Shown here piece after piece: positions 10,485-23,674 of a stretch of 64,000 nucleotides of DNA. The notes under the pieces were generated by a model. It was not told the DNA's origin, searched no databases, and worked only from the letters and a program-made list of their open reading frames with translations. Every line of letters begins with the position of its first letter. Position 1 is the stretch's first letter. Origin of the DNA: Prostheceraeus crozeri (Eukaryota > Platyhelminthes > Polycladida > Euryleptidae); NCBI GenBank assembly GCA_907163375.1, contig CAJQUW010006864.1, positions 310,001 to 374,000 of the forward strand, given 5' to 3'. Position numbers and translations under genes: made by a program.

Positions 10485-12474
10485 CTGATGACGTTAGTTT
10501 GTTTGTATGTCTGAGTTTCTGCCATATTGTTTTGAATTAAAAGTTTTTCATTAGCTGAAAATTTATCTTTTCATTTTCTTTAATTTACACGTTAAAGACT
10601 GTATGTATAGAGGATATAAGAGTAGTTATAGATTAGTGTTGGTGGATGCTGCATTTAAAATAATGTAAATAGAAAACAAAATAGATGTTGTTATTTTATA
10701 TTAATGTCAGTTTATCAAATTATTCTATACATGCAATATTTATTATATATGAAAAGCAAAATGTTTGGTAGAAAAAGTAGGTCTTCATTAATTAGGAAAA
10801 TATATTAAGGGCCCTACCTCTTATTATAGCCCCTCTCTTATTAGAGCCCCCCTTAAAAACCTCGTTTGTAAATTAGCGCCCCGGGGCTCTTAATAGAGGA
10901 AATACGGTAGATCGAAAAATCGGTTCGCATAATCGAATCGGACTGCTTGATATTTTAAAGCGATTCGCGAAGTGGTTGGATCGTTGTCATCATATAGGAT
11001 CATACTGAATTTGCGATTTTTAATAAATCATTTTGCCCTATCATTGATTCAACCACGATCGCAGACAGGGATCTTTGACTGATAACTGCAAATTACTTTG
11101 TACATACTTTCGTTATTCTTAACAACACTCATATATCCAGTAGAAGACAACCTTGACACTCTCTGTGATCTCACTGTCCAACCGACCGAATGGCGCCTTG
11201 AAAACGCGTTTGTAAGTACAGTAGTATTAACTATCAAAATAAGACCAATGCTCGCCACATCTTTACGCTTAGATTCAGACAAAGCTCCCGACAATCCCAT
11301 TTTGTGTACTTTATGCACTGTCATAGCAATCGTGCAATAGTCATTGATGACGGAAAATCCTCTCACTTTTATGTTGGAGTTGCACCAGCTTATAGCTATG
11401 TAGCCACACAGAAGGATAAAGAATCAAGAAATTTTTAACAAGCGCTAAGAACACTTTCAGTGGCCTGAGCTCCCAACAATAGACACCGTGCAAGAGTATC
11501 CCGAAGCTGTACCGACCAGTATTTTTGAAGGGATTATTATGCAATATCGGTCTTTTACCAGACGTCACAAAAGTCGCGGGATTTGCATTTCGATTTGAAA
11601 ATCATATAACAGGTTTTAATGCGACAACGTACACGCATATTTTGAACGATTACCAGCTAGTTATAGTTCATGTCTGCATGTGAAAGAAGACTGTCTATCT
11701 GATATCATAAGCTGTATTGTACAGTGCATCGTTCAAAACACTCGTCTAATAATTTAAAACATCGCATAGTATTGTTCAGCATACGCTAGCCGAAGCATGC
11801 TATCACTAAATGCATTTAAGCGTGCTAATCCCGCGGGATAAATACCGGGATCCAGGATCGCAAAAGATCACAGGATCAATCCCGGGATCAGAAAAAGTCG
11901 GGATTTTGAAAACCATAGGTGGCACTCACTGCCGCAAACTTTGAAGCCCTTGTATTTATGAAGGGTCTACCTTCATCTGTTGAAGGATGCGCCCTGTGGC
12001 GATTTAGATGAGGACTAAGAATAATACATTTATGCACCAATTTTTGGTTTAGTTGCGCAGCCTATACTGTACATCGATATCATATTTTTTGTAATTAAGA
12101 TTTTATATAGTATTTTTGTGATGTTTCTGTTGATCGTGGTAATGTACCAACTTTAAATATTAGCAGGCATAATTGAGTCCTGCATTTAATTTCCCAATAA
12201 ATGCAGTTTTCTTTAGAATTTTTTATGTGCAGTTGTCAAGTCAGCTGAAAGCGCCCTCGTAATTGTTGTTATCTCTAGTTTAAAAAATTGAGTTTAGATT
12301 GATATTTGAAGTACAAATTTTTGATGGAGTGCTATGATAATTAATTCAAATTGAATTTCATGTCGTCTGATAGTCGAATCGGATAATCGAATCGCTGTAA
12401 CAAATGGTAATCGAATCGGAAAATCGGTAATCGGAACTTTATTTTTCCGAATCGTGCCCATCTCTGATAGTTCC

Positions 12475-15400
12475 TACATTATTGAGATTAGATTTTCACA
12501 GCATGCGCAAAGCACATCTAACTGCAAGTTCATTGCTTCTGATATTTAGAGGCAAATCAAATTTATTTATAAATTGCTCACCTTGGACGGGCCCGGATCA
12601 GTTTCAGCCTTGCGGACGATCGCGTAGCACGGCCGGTGACACCTTGCAATATTCAACAGCGTGATTAATTCATTTTTTACACTCTGAATTAAAGCGAAAT
12701 GAATAAGGGGTCGGCCTATATATTCTGATTAAAATTAAAAATGGAAATTTGTCTCAATCGCAACAATCAAGCGAACAATTTATTTGATATTGAAAAATCG
12801 TTCATTTTGTCTTATTTGTCGGTAATTCAAAAACTTGTAAAATTTATGCATATGGGCTACTGAATGTATGGATTCTAATGAAACATTAGGATAGGCATCG
12901 CTTGGTTTCGCACTAATGGACGGAAATACAATCAAGTAGAAAACGGAAATTCAACAGAAAATATCAATTGTCTAATTATTTTTGATTAGAAGCACAAGCC
13001 TGTTACATAGTGCAAATGTGCATAGTGCCCCATGTATGATCCAAAGTCAAGAATTGTGACTTATCTTGAGTAAATGTGTGGAACACTTTTGTGTCAATTT
13101 GGTGTTCTCATTTTTCCAATTTGGCGCTTCCAGTTTTTAGAAAGGTCGCGAGGTTTATTTTTTTAAAAAAATGGCCAGTGCAGTTGTAAATCGGGGCATG
13201 TCTAAGTATGACAACGCGTTATCGATTAAGTAATATAATTAGTCTAAACTGCGGCTGTATGAACATTTAACACTACTGCCTGTAAAGTAATTGCAATTAA
13301 TGTACTTCTCAATTACATGGCTAAAAATGTAATGAATTACAATTACAAATTACTCATCAAATAATATAATTGATTATAATTGCTAATTACAATAATAGCA
13401 ATTGCAATTTTCTACTACAACACAAATCTGGTGTCACACGCATTAGGAAATTTTGATCAATAAGAGATTTTCACATTATGAATTTCATTGATTCACTAAA
13501 ATTGAGCAGCAGATAGCCATTCATCTCATTTTCCAATTTATCACGCATAACCATGATAACTCTTATACATGTAGCCTATATAAACCCTCGAAGAAAGTCA
13601 AGACGGATATTGAGCTGCTAGCCTATTTAAACTTAATAATCATCAACTTTTTAGCATATTTTTACGAACAAAACAAGAGTGCAATATTTAAGATCAAACA
13701 GTAACAATCAATGACCTTCAGTGGCCCACTATAAATTTTCGTTTCCCAAATAGAAGACATGTGAAATGTCTTCAAATGCATTAAATGAAGTTATCGATTG
13801 AAGCCTTCTATCATTCATAAATTGTTATGCTGACTATCGAGAGGGAGTTATTTACTTATGTTAATTTCATCTAAGTTCATGCTCGTTCGACGACAGTAAT
13901 GTTTTCGATTGAAAATCATGCGGAGTCATTCATTTCATGGAATCAGTTTATGGTGAATCGACGAGAATGCATGAGCCACAAACTATCGTGAAATTTAATT
14001 CACTGTTTATTGACATGGTTTTGAAATTAAATAACTTCTACAAGTGAATCACAGACATCGGTTTCATCATTTATGTCGCTCATTGCACTTTCAATGAAGG
14101 GATTACTCCCGTTTTGGCTTTGAATGTTGATACATTTTCATAGGGCTGTGTATTCGTTTTTGTTGCACAGCCGGTGATCTGTATTGCACACACAGCTAGC
14201 TGACAACTGCGTCCGTTGCAATTCGCCATGCTGTGCCGTCAGCAAAGCTGCCCCTCTTCATACATCTCGTTCTGAGGGCCTGCGCATGGCTGATATCTTA
14301 TTTGGGCACGCACACGCCAGCGTAAGCTGTCTGGCAAATTCTTCATCATAATCACATATTGCTACTTTATTTACGGTGTAAATGACTTCGTCTTTTGATT
14401 GAAAAACCATCCCACTGCCGTTGTCTTGCCAGAAGACTAAAGCACCGCGGAGTTTCTAAATGCTCATCAAGATTGAAATTAGAAAGTTAGCGATTGATTT
14501 CTGTCAACGAAATGCGATTCACAGAACACCAGAAAGTTGTAATGTTGACTTCTATAGTCCCAAAGGTAAATTTGATTAAACAATTTATTTTAAATACAAA
14601 GTGAATACACAATGAAAGCCCTTTTGATGAAAGTGTCCATTGAGACTTCCTTTGGTCATTCACCGCCCAAAGAGCAAACATATAAACAATACAATGTCTG
14701 ATGAGTTTGTTAGTGGATGACTTAGGTAATTCCCCAGTTCAATAAAGCAAATAAAAGCAAATATTGGGAAGTTTTCACAAAATCTGATATTTCATGTTTC
14801 CGGTAAAGCGCTTTCAAAAATACTTCATTCTTATCCAATAATACATGTGTAATGTCGATTGTATCTTGATATCAGTCGCAACAAGTGTGGAGAACTAATT
14901 GGAAATTAATTTTACATTTAGTTCATTGAGTCCTAAGAAACTTCATCAGATTTAACATTCCTATAACGACAAAAGACACAAATGCCTGAATTCGTAGCAA
15001 ATTTCGTCAATTATTTATAATCAGCATAGGTGCAACTTGTATATTTCTCGGGTTTGTTTGCGTGGTGCTGATCTCGCTGTGGCTACACACCATGAGGTTT
15101 CTTATGGGTAATCTGCATGTATATCAATTATTTGATATTTGCCGATTGTTAAACGCGCATGTTTGAAATTCTAGCTAAAAATATTATTTCAGTTTTTTTA
15201 GAGGATTTCTTTAATGCTTACATTATTCAGCAACCAATAAGTGACTACTTCCATCAAAACATTTCCCATAATAAAAACAAATGATTGGAAATGAAGTCAA
15301 ATTTGAAATTTGAAATTCTCTTCAAAGAGAGATTTTGATATTCAGAGCGCCACACTTTTATACAGCGTGAAATTGCGGCATCTTCTGTAGTCGGCGCCTG

Positions 15401-18400
15401 GAAGAGTTTCCATTTTTGCATTCACATTTTTGGGCAACTGACCGCCTGTTGGAGTGTTTATCGGGATAGCCATCATACCAAGTCTAAAACCAACATATTA
15501 GTCAAAAGGAATTTAAAGTCAAAAAGCACTGAGGCGATTCCGAGGCGATAGCATGCGTTGATAAAGCTAGGGAGACAATATTTTTCGTCAAAACAGATCG
15601 CTTCATTACTCCTGCTAGAGATGTTTACTCGCCTTATCTGGCAGGCGTCGGAGACTTATTGAAAAGGACGCCACAGCTTTGACTTGGCCATATGGCCCTC
15701 ATAAAGGCACATTTTCACTTTCTAGGTGATAGAGCATGCTTCAATTTGACACCAAACTTTGCACCTTATTTGTTCTAAGCACACATCAAACGCTCGTTGA
15801 TAACTGAAAACTTAAGTCCGAGTGTTTCTTTTGCTGAAACGGAAGATATATAGGAGTCATTGTAACTGTTTTTAAGTCAAGATATATAAAGTGTTTAACA
15901 AATCACTTCAAAACGGTGATTATTTTTCAACAATACTACAGTGAAGAGAACAAAGGATTGCATCAATGAATTGAGTCAATTACTGCAAAACTGTTGTTGT
16001 CCAAGTAAAATGGATGATTACTCATAAGGTTGGACAGTTCGTCCATGCTTGAATTTTCTGGCCTGACAAAGAGCGAACGCCCGAAACGTCGGATACACTA
16101 TTTTCCTTGGAAGCAAGTCATTGAAAGTATTTTTCACCAAGAGCATGCACAGCAATTGCGCTTTTGCATTTTTGTAAATAAAAGAAGCCTGCAATTTCAA
16201 TTTGATGCGAAATTTGTGTCATCTCCCTAATAAAGGATTTCCTGACAAAAATATTTACAAAATTTATTGACAAAGTAATTAATCAGAGCTTTCGCGAGCT
16301 GGCTCGTATTCTAAATGATCGGTAGGGGTGAGGCACGCTCAACTTTTGGTTATTGCATACTTTCGACTGAGTAGCCTAATGAATGCACAATCTGACAGAC
16401 AACGTCAGATGTCTCCTGCCTAGGGCTTAAAGCTAGAATGCGTTTATGTTCAAAACCTAAAAATAGCCTAAAGTACATTTTGTAATTTTATTCCATAATT
16501 TCATTGCATTCTTCAGTTGACCAACCTATTGAATGAACCGATGACCCTGTATTCATGTACGTGTGAATATAGCTCCTGCAACATAGCATGCTATTCTTAA
16601 GTTTACCATGTCGTGTGTATACTGCATGTCACACTACTTGCCGTATACGTACGTCGGCATTAACTAACTTTCTTGTAGAATTCTAAACTTTCGCAGTTGA
16701 CTATCTGGTAATCCAAAAACAGATAAATCCACTTCCAATACGTAAGGACGCGATACAAAATGAGTAATGCACACCTGGTGGCAAAGTCCTAAGAAAAATA
16801 ATATAATGATATGTTACATCTATATGCACATACGTGTACATCGTCGGTAGGATGATATACAGAGTCAGACGTAAGTTAATTCTTTCAACTTTTCAGGAGA
16901 GGCTTTTGAAGATGTTATTGTTAAATTGATAACCTGAAGTCCGATGTCTTTCCTAGTATTAAGATTTGACCCATAATATTTTGATGTAATAAATACAGAC
17001 CCGTAGCAAGCATTTTTACGAAAAACTGAAAATCAAAAATTCCGACTTTCGTCTGTATGTTATCATACTGACGATATGTAGCCTATGCGTTCAAAATTGA
17101 GATTTTTGCCATGCGAAATGTTTAATATCATTCAAATTGTGCTTTATCAAATTATACTTAGTGAAAAGGGGTCTCGATATCAATTTAATGATGCATTGCA
17201 ATACAAAAGTATTTATTGCAACATGCAAGCACCATCGTGGTACACTATCTATGTGAATCCTCATTGCTATGTATTTTAAAATATGATTATCGACGCAAAG
17301 AAGTCGGCAAAAACCGCCTAGATTTAAACGATGTTTCATAGGATGCTGCACAAAAAGTAAGAATATATCAGTTATGCCATGATCACATCAAGCCGCCATA
17401 GTGATAGGCCCTGGCCCATTATTCTCATGTTGCATGATTATCCACCAGAAATCAAATGATAGACATTAGGCTTATATTGATGGGTCATTTGTATCAAATC
17501 TGCTTTCACTGTGAATAGAAATTCTGGCACAAGTGTCTGTCAGCAAGCCTATGTCATGCTAGGGCTTCATCCTATGCTATACTATGCTAACCACATTATA
17601 CTACCATGGACGCAGGCAAGTGTGTTGCAGCTGTTGCATGCGTGACCTCTTCAAAAATTGCAGCAATTTTCTTTAAACTTTATAGATCTATGTAAAACTA
17701 ATTATAAATTAAATAAGTAAAATTTGCTAATATGAGATATGCCATGTTATATTGTTATATCATCACCTTTTATATGATATCATATATAGAAAACATATTA
17801 ATTTATGCTGCATGTATGAGCAAAGATAAATTATCAATTGTCTTTGTGTATGAGTGTGTAATTATGTGCTTCTATCATTTTCTTATCATTAACCAGGAAA
17901 GCATGTGAATTTCGTGCTTTTTCTGTGGCCTGTGTTAGATAGTTGTTTTATGAATTGATAGACTTTTAGTCGAAAACTTTTCATTATAAACTTTCGCTGG
18001 TATGTTCTTTTGTTATTGTTAAGAAAAAAAAAATTATATAGAATATGCTTATAGACCTGCTACCGGAATCTTAGACCTATCAAGTCCCGGAGTCGGAGTC
18101 CTTTCAGACTGATTTAACGGCGATTCCCTGCTTTACACTGCATGGAAAGGAGGTATACAAAAGAAGCTCTGTTGCTTCATGCACTGAATAATTGCAAGCC
18201 ATTTCCAAGAGAAAACGTGATACTTAATGTAATGTCTATTTGAATACACCTAGACTTTTTTGTCTTGCAGTAGAAAGGTGTCACGAACATTTACAGATCG
18301 TACAGTAAATTTACAGAATAAGTAAATATGCTAGACCTTTTAGATTAAAATTGACAGCAACGTGATTTTTACTCATTCGATTTGCATACTCATATATACT

Positions 18401-19500
18401 AGTTGCTATCTTTGAGCATGGATGTAGTTATCAGTCCAAAGTTCACATGCAATCCTGTGCATAAGTAGGCCTGCAACGCATTTAATAATGAAATATTGGA
18501 TTGCGGGACGTGGGTGCGAAACCCCAAAGTGCCATCCTTGAAGTCGATGCAACACCTGCCCTAAACTCGTGCTGGCGTCCCGGCATACTGCTTTAATAAC
18601 GTTGTTATACATATATTTAATTTTGACCACGACATCATCTACGTCAACTAAGCGAGATCAACCGACATAGATTGACGTGCTTGAGAGAAGATGCTTTCCA
18701 ATTGTAATCGTCCGAAGGCCTCCAGCGGATCGAAAATTGTGTAAACTATTTTTTCTTCAAAAGACATCATCGCATGACTCTAAGAGAATTTGATTAGGGC
18801 ACAATTTTGTCATTGCTTATATATCGCCACTGGTGTCTAACAGTGTGATGATTTTAGTACTGATGTTATTTAAAAGTTTTGTTTTTATATTTGCCATTTT
18901 ATTACTCCCATTCGATACACGAGAAAATATTTTCATGTTTTCATAAGCTACTTAATTGCAAGCTTAGTTCTTATGTACTCAAATATAATTATTATAGATA
19001 AATGTTTTCATTAAAATATTTTGATAATTTTTGTGAATAAAAAATTTACTTTCTGAATAAAATTTTTCTATTTCGGGGCAAATTATTAAATCCTGTTGTG
19101 ATGCTTTTAGCAATCACAAGAGATAGTCTCTCAAAGCAATGATTGATTATCGAAGATGTATTTGATAATATACACGTGCATCGGATATCAGACAGCCAGA
19201 CGTCCAAAAATCATGCTAAAGCAGCATTGGAGATTTCAATTATGTTTCTTCAATAATCTCAAAGCTTTAAAATAACAATGATATTGCGCAAGCAGGTAAT
19301 CATCCATCTAATTGAATTACACATGGAATTTATTAAAATAGAATGGATGTGGAATTGAAATGGTAGCTTTGACACATGTCACCGCTTCTAGAGTATAATG
19401 GTCGATTTTTCTGTCATTGATGGTGTCTGTACATATTTCTAGGTTTCGCTTACAGCCTTTGTTGTTTCACTGTTTTTTTTCATCGCTTGAAACAACATCC
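12475..19500. other. AT-rich stretch without a recognisable gene
   Basis: No gene was supported. Contents include a low-complexity AATTAC/GTAATT-rich patch (about 13270-13420), a hammerhead-like motif (16063-16092) and unique AT-rich sequence. No tRNA or snRNA was seen. Confidence 0.5.
16063..16092 (+). ncRNA. Degenerate hammerhead-like motif
   Basis: CTGACAA is followed by a short GC stem-loop (GAGCGAACGCCC) and GAAACGTC. This resembles the hammerhead ribozyme order of CUGANGA, stem II, GAAA and the cleavage triplet, as found in Penelope-like retroelement flanks. The core has A where G is needed (CTGACAA), so self-cleavage is unlikely. Probably a retroelement relic. Confidence 0.3.
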
Positions 19501-19504
19501 ACAG

Positions 19505-19627
19505 GACACGCACAAGCGCATGGAACAGGTCATTGGCGCCATCGTCTCCATAATTTCGGTCAACCACACTATCAGTTTTGGTCCCATGTGCACCATTCTT
19601 GCCGAGTCGAAGTCATACGAAGGCTGA
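19505..19627 (+). CDS. Possible terminal exon of an unidentified host gene
   Basis: A pyrimidine-rich tract and acceptor (ends CATCCACAG at 19504) precede a 41-codon open stretch to TGA at 19625-19627. The stretch is much more GC-rich than its surroundings and has C/G-rich third positions. The product begins DTHKRMEQVIGAIVSI and contains a hydrophobic helix-like run. I do not recognise the protein and no upstream exon was found in the window, so the call rests on composition and the splice site only. Confidence 0.35.
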   Translation, partial: DTHKRMEQVIGAIVSIISVNHTISFGPMCTILAESKSYEG

Positions 19628-20563
19628 GAATAAGAAAAACAATTATATAAAATACACCTTGTCTGTGGTTCATGTATGGGAATTAAGTCACATATGTTTG
19701 TTCAAATCGGTGCGGTATTCGTTTTTTTACTTACCTCACAGCTGTTTCTTAGCCATTAATAGATCATAATATGTCGATAAAGTTTACCTTTGGAGTTAAC
19801 TGCTTTTTATGAAGTTCCTGGTTGATCTTATAAACAAACATTCAAATATTTCTCCATGCTGCATATAAAATTGAATGGAATGGAAAATTATATCATGCAC
19901 CAAATATAGTGCAAATTCTATAAAGTCTAAGAAATGCACAATATGGCATAAACAAAAAGAACATCAGGGTTTCAGCTGATGCGTGCATCTTTAACCCAAA
20001 TCACTTCTTATAACAGTCGAAACCAAGTAAGTTCATGCAGGAAGAAAGCATTTACACCTACCTGCATTTTTAACCCTACATGCTCCAGGCTATTTTTTAT
20101 CAATGAATTGTTAGAGGAGGTGATTCGTTACCCTTAAGATCTCTATAGCCTAAACCTACAACACTGTATGTAATACAGAGATGGAAACGGGTCTGCGGGT
20201 CACGGGTCACCCATCTGGCGTTTTCCTGGCGGGTCAGCCGGGTCACGGGTCTGTAGTCAGAGCTGCGTGAGCCGTGCGGGTCTAGTGCGGGTCAGTCATT
20301 TTCAGGCGAATCATTGCATTTGTCGTCTTTAGTTAGTGGAAACATATACAGGGTGCGAGAAAAGTCTTTGCGGATTTTTGATAACTTTATATTTAGTTAT
20401 TGTATGGTGAATTGTTTTACTTTATTTTCATTTTTCTTTGAACAAACCCATCTAGAAATAAAAACTAAACATTCCATGTACTCATTGACATTTTTATTCT
20501 TCAAATAGCTCACCGTCATGCTCAATGCACTTCAGAAAACGTTTCTGAAAATTCCTCAACGAA

Positions 20564-21538
20564 TCACGGTAGTAAGAGAGAGAGAGCAATGTTGTTCATT
20601 TGTCGCTCAATCTCTTCCCGCAAGTCCTGAATGTTCCTGTAAATAAAACCTGGAGGATAAACTAATTGCCGCAGGTGACTCCAGAACCAAAAGTCGCAGG
20701 GTGTCAAGTCCGGCGATCTTGCTGGCCATTCAATAGGTCCTCTCCTGCCGATCCAGCTATTGGAGAAATGAGTCTCTGGAATTTGACGCGCTGAAAGAAA
20801 GTAATGGGGAGGCGCTCCGTCTTGCTGGAACAGAAGGGTTCTTCCGCCACGAGAGAAATAAGGAAAGACTTGGTTCAACAGAAGATCAGAATATCTCTTT
20901 CCATTCATGGTTTCTGAACTGATATCGTAGAGAAGTCCGGAATAGCCTATACAGGCCCACACGGTGAGGCTAGGAGTCTTGCCTGGGTTGGTCATTCTAA
21001 TATTCGGGTTCGTCGTAGTCCAGAAGTGCACATTGTGCTTGTTGATGTTGCCTGTCAACGACATGACACACTCGTCCGAAAATGTTAGCTTTCGGAGGAA
21101 AGCAGGATCTTCTCTCGATTTTCTCCTCATTTCTTCACAAAATTGTAAGCGGCGGTCTTCGTCCCCATCACAAAGAAATTGAGAATATAGCGGCTTGTAT
21201 GGATGATAATGCTCGGCTTTTAGAACTTTTCGGACAGTGAAATCAGAGATCCCGACATCCCTCGATATCGCTCTTGTCGAAGTTGAAGGATTTTCAGTGA
21301 CAGCTTCAATTACCTTTTGCCTGTTTTCATCTCCAGATGCTGTTATGGGTCTGCCACTTCTGGGTCGGTCGTGGGACAGGCTGCCGGTTTCAAGAAGTTT
21401 GTTCTTCCAATACAAGATTGTTCTCGACGATGGGGGTTCCTTGTTAAATTTCTATCTGAATTGACGAGCACTTTCTTTACAGTTGAAAGAAATGGCCCAC
21501 GATGTGCAATAAACTTTTTCTATTGTCGAGAATTCCAT
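20564..21538 (-). pseudogene. DD41D-type mariner transposase with one early stop
   Basis: From the ATG at 21538 the frame runs to TGA at 20564, about 325 codons, with one TAG at codon 29 (about 21454). An N-terminal HTH region includes SRTILYWKNKL and the linker RPRSGRP. The catalytic domain shows TFSDECV, LLFQQDGAPPHYF and WPARSPDLTPCDFWFW. If the last Asp is the third catalytic residue, 41 residues separate it from the second, which fits the DD41D (Visitor-like) group; using the earlier Asp would give 36. The rest of the frame is open, so decay is recent. Confidence 0.85.
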
Positions 21539-21604
21539 CACAATATCAAATTACTCACATCCATCAGTGTATCGAGTTTATAAACAGTGTATAAAATGTA
21601 TTGA

Positions 21605-22000
21605 TTAAAATTAAAAATCTCGTAGTAAGATTCAAATGTAAAATCTATGCTGGTCAGCAAAAAGAAGTGGCATAGCTTTTCAAGGTTAATTTAACCTTTA
21701 ACATAATTAATTTTAACATTTATTAAGGTTAATCATCCATGGTTTAGTCCGTCATTTAATGATCGATCCTCGAAGTTAGATTTAAATTTGAAATCTATGG
21801 AGCTCAGCAAAAACGAGTGGCATAGCTATTTGAAGCACAACTTTGTTGATTTGATTAAAATGAGATCAAATCTCGTAGCTAGATTCAAATGTGAAATCCA
21901 TGGAGCTCAGGAAAAACAAGTGGCATAGCTTTTTAAAGCATCGAAAATAGCACAATGAAATGCCGAGTTTACAAAACGTATGGAAAGTAATCAATTTAAA
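21605..22000. repeat. Three imperfect tandem copies within the mariner
   Basis: Units of about 130 bp share ATCTCGTAG..AGATT.AAATGT.AAATC, TATGGAGCTCAG.AAAAA and GTGGCATAGCT. They lie between the transposase start and the right TIR and could be transposase-binding subterminal repeats. Confidence 0.65.
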
Positions 22001-22199
22001 TTTTGTTGATTGAATAGCATAAAGCTCACTATGTGTTAAATCTGAAGACTTGGCATGCACAATAGTCGAGTGACAGAGTTATCTACAAACGCATTGCCAC
22101 ATATTGGTCACTGAAGAAATGATATTTGATCATTGAAAAGCAAAATATAAAATTGACAAAAATCCGCAAGGACTTTTCTCGCACCCTGTACTTATTAAA

Positions 22200-22890
22200 T
22201 ATTACAGGCTACTTTTGGAAACATCATAATAATTTTTATAATATAATGAACCTACTAAAACCTACTAGCATAAATTCTTTACACATGGCAGTTATTTTAG
22301 ATCCGACTTTGCGTGAATTTTCCATGTGCGCGGACAGAAGGGATCAAACAATGCTTCTCACACAAGCAATTCAAGGCATTCATTCCTTACGTGATGAACA
22401 CACTAACAGATCACAAGATGATGGAGGCCTATGTGTATTTCCAGAACCTGAATCTAAGAGAAGTAAAAGTGGAAACCTGGATATATTTTCAAGTTTTAGA
22501 TCCCAGTAGGGTGAGCGTTCCTTAGAATTTCAGGAAAGTCCGACAACGGCAAGTATTACGAAGAATTTGCACTAATATAACTCCATACCTTGCTCCATCA
22601 CCTTGTTCCGAAACTTTAATCTGTTGAAGTTTTGGCACAAGAGGAAAAGTGCAATGCCAACTCTTGCGAGAATAGCTCGCTCAGTATATGTCATTACAGC
22701 TTCTTCATCAGAATCTGAAAGACAGTGCATTCAATAGCGGATCTATTATACGCCCATCCGAAATCAACTGGAGCCAGAAGCGTCGGACGCCATTAGCGTA
22801 TCCCTTGAATATTATGAGAACCTCTGACTCTGCAATTCTGTCAGTCACCCTATTCGATAATCTACCGCATCTACTTGTAATTTGATTTGA
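22200..22890 (+). pseudogene. hAT transposase C-terminal remnants
   Basis: About 22260-22400 encodes a fragment with the hAT-like block SLHMAVILDPTLREF. About 22625-22740 encodes KFWHKRKSAMPTLARIARSV followed by ASSSESERQ, which is the typical hATC dimerisation region. Stops and frame changes separate the blocks, so the gene is dead. The upstream part of the transposase is missing: only about 170 bp of hAT sequence lies left of the mariner insertion. Confidence 0.75.
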
Positions 22891-23674
22891 ATAATTCCTT
22901 CAATTCATGATCGTTTTGTCATAATTTTCACCGATTTGGTGATTGTGCACCGAAAAATAATGTTTTTTTGCTACATGCACTATCGCTTTCAATATTAGGT
23001 GAATTGCGGTAGGCCCTAATATGTATAGCATAGCATTTCTGCGGGAAAATTTCACAATATTAATTTTATTCTTGAGGAACTAATTTTCTATAAACCTCGA
23101 CTTTGTTAACTTACTTATTTTATTGAATTAACATAACTAAATGAAAAACTATAAGGTCAGTTTAGTCACATGAAAGAGGAAAAAATTAACAGTCGAAATA
23201 TATTGATTTGATTATTATGTCTCATTAACTTGATCCCCACTTCATTTTGATTATCAACACGCATTAATCCTCATAAAACAGATTGTTATAAACTATTTTT
23301 GTTATATTTTTAAACGTGGAGGAGACAATGATAGTCCTATAAACTAGTAGAAACGTGTTTGGGCGTCTGTCATTTCGAAATATAGCTTGTACTATCACAA
23401 CGAATATCAAATTATTAGTGGTAGGCTATTTGCTACGTAAGCATGCATTCACATCAGTAATCTTTTAACAAAGTCTCTGTATGTCGCTATAAGATAGATG
23501 AAATAAAAGTAAAAGTTCATATACTTTTTTTTGAACAATTGCGGGTCACGGGTCTGAGCCTTTTGTTGCTGACCAGAGAAAGACCCGCGGGTCTGTGGGT
23601 CACGCGTCTGGAAATTTGGAACTATGCGGGTCACAGGTAACACTACCTGACCCATTTCCATCTCTGATGTAATA

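Larger units (their letters stand above)
8695..10907 (+). mobile_element. pogo/Tigger-like DNA transposon
   Basis: The left end reads CCGTACGTATTTCCTCTATT and the right end is the inverted form (AATAGAGGAAATACGG), both followed inward by AGAGCCC-type sequence. TA dinucleotides flank both ends (8693-8694 and 10908-10909), the target duplication of the Tc1/mariner/pogo superfamily. It carries a transposase gene (9138-10484). The same terminal sequence type occurs on the shorter element at 44739-45636. It lies within the hAT element's AATCGG-rich subterminal region and so inserted later. Confidence 0.85.
8618..12466. mobile_element. hAT-type element, host to a nested pogo element
   Basis: Left end starts CAGAGGTG; right end is CATCTCTG, so the ends pair as hAT-style CAGAG(A/G)TG. 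Flanking 8-mers ATAGTTTC (8610-8617) and ATAGTTCC (12467-12474) match at 7 of 8 positions, as expected for an old hAT target duplication. Subterminal AATCGG/CCGATT repeats fill both ends (8630-8690, 10915-10975, 12365-12450). No hAT transposase was recognised between 10908 and 12360, so it is probably non-autonomous. A CGGGATC-rich patch at about 11820-11910 may be part of another nested element. Confidence 0.75.
20349..22188 (-). mobile_element. Tc1/mariner-type element nested in the hAT
   Basis: The terminal inverted repeat is about 45 bp, starting CAGGGTGCGAGAAAAGTC on both ends, flanked by TA (20347-20348 and 22189-22190). It carries one transposase gene on the minus strand and tandem subterminal repeats at 21605-22000. 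It lies within the hAT element and so is younger. Confidence 0.9.
20176..23666. mobile_element. hAT element with exact 8-bp target duplication
   Basis: Left end CAGAGATGGAAACGGGTC and right end GACCCATTTCCATCTCTG are inverted repeats with one mismatch. ATGTAATA lies immediately outside both ends (20168-20175 and 23667-23674). GGGTC/GACCC subterminal repeats occur at both ends (20190-20300 and 23540-23655). It contains fragments of its own transposase (22200-22890) and is split by a mariner inserted at 20349-22188. Confidence 0.9.

Noticed and set aside
13270..13420. Possible MITE in the AATTAC-rich patch
   Set aside because: Low-complexity sequence with no defined ends or target duplication.
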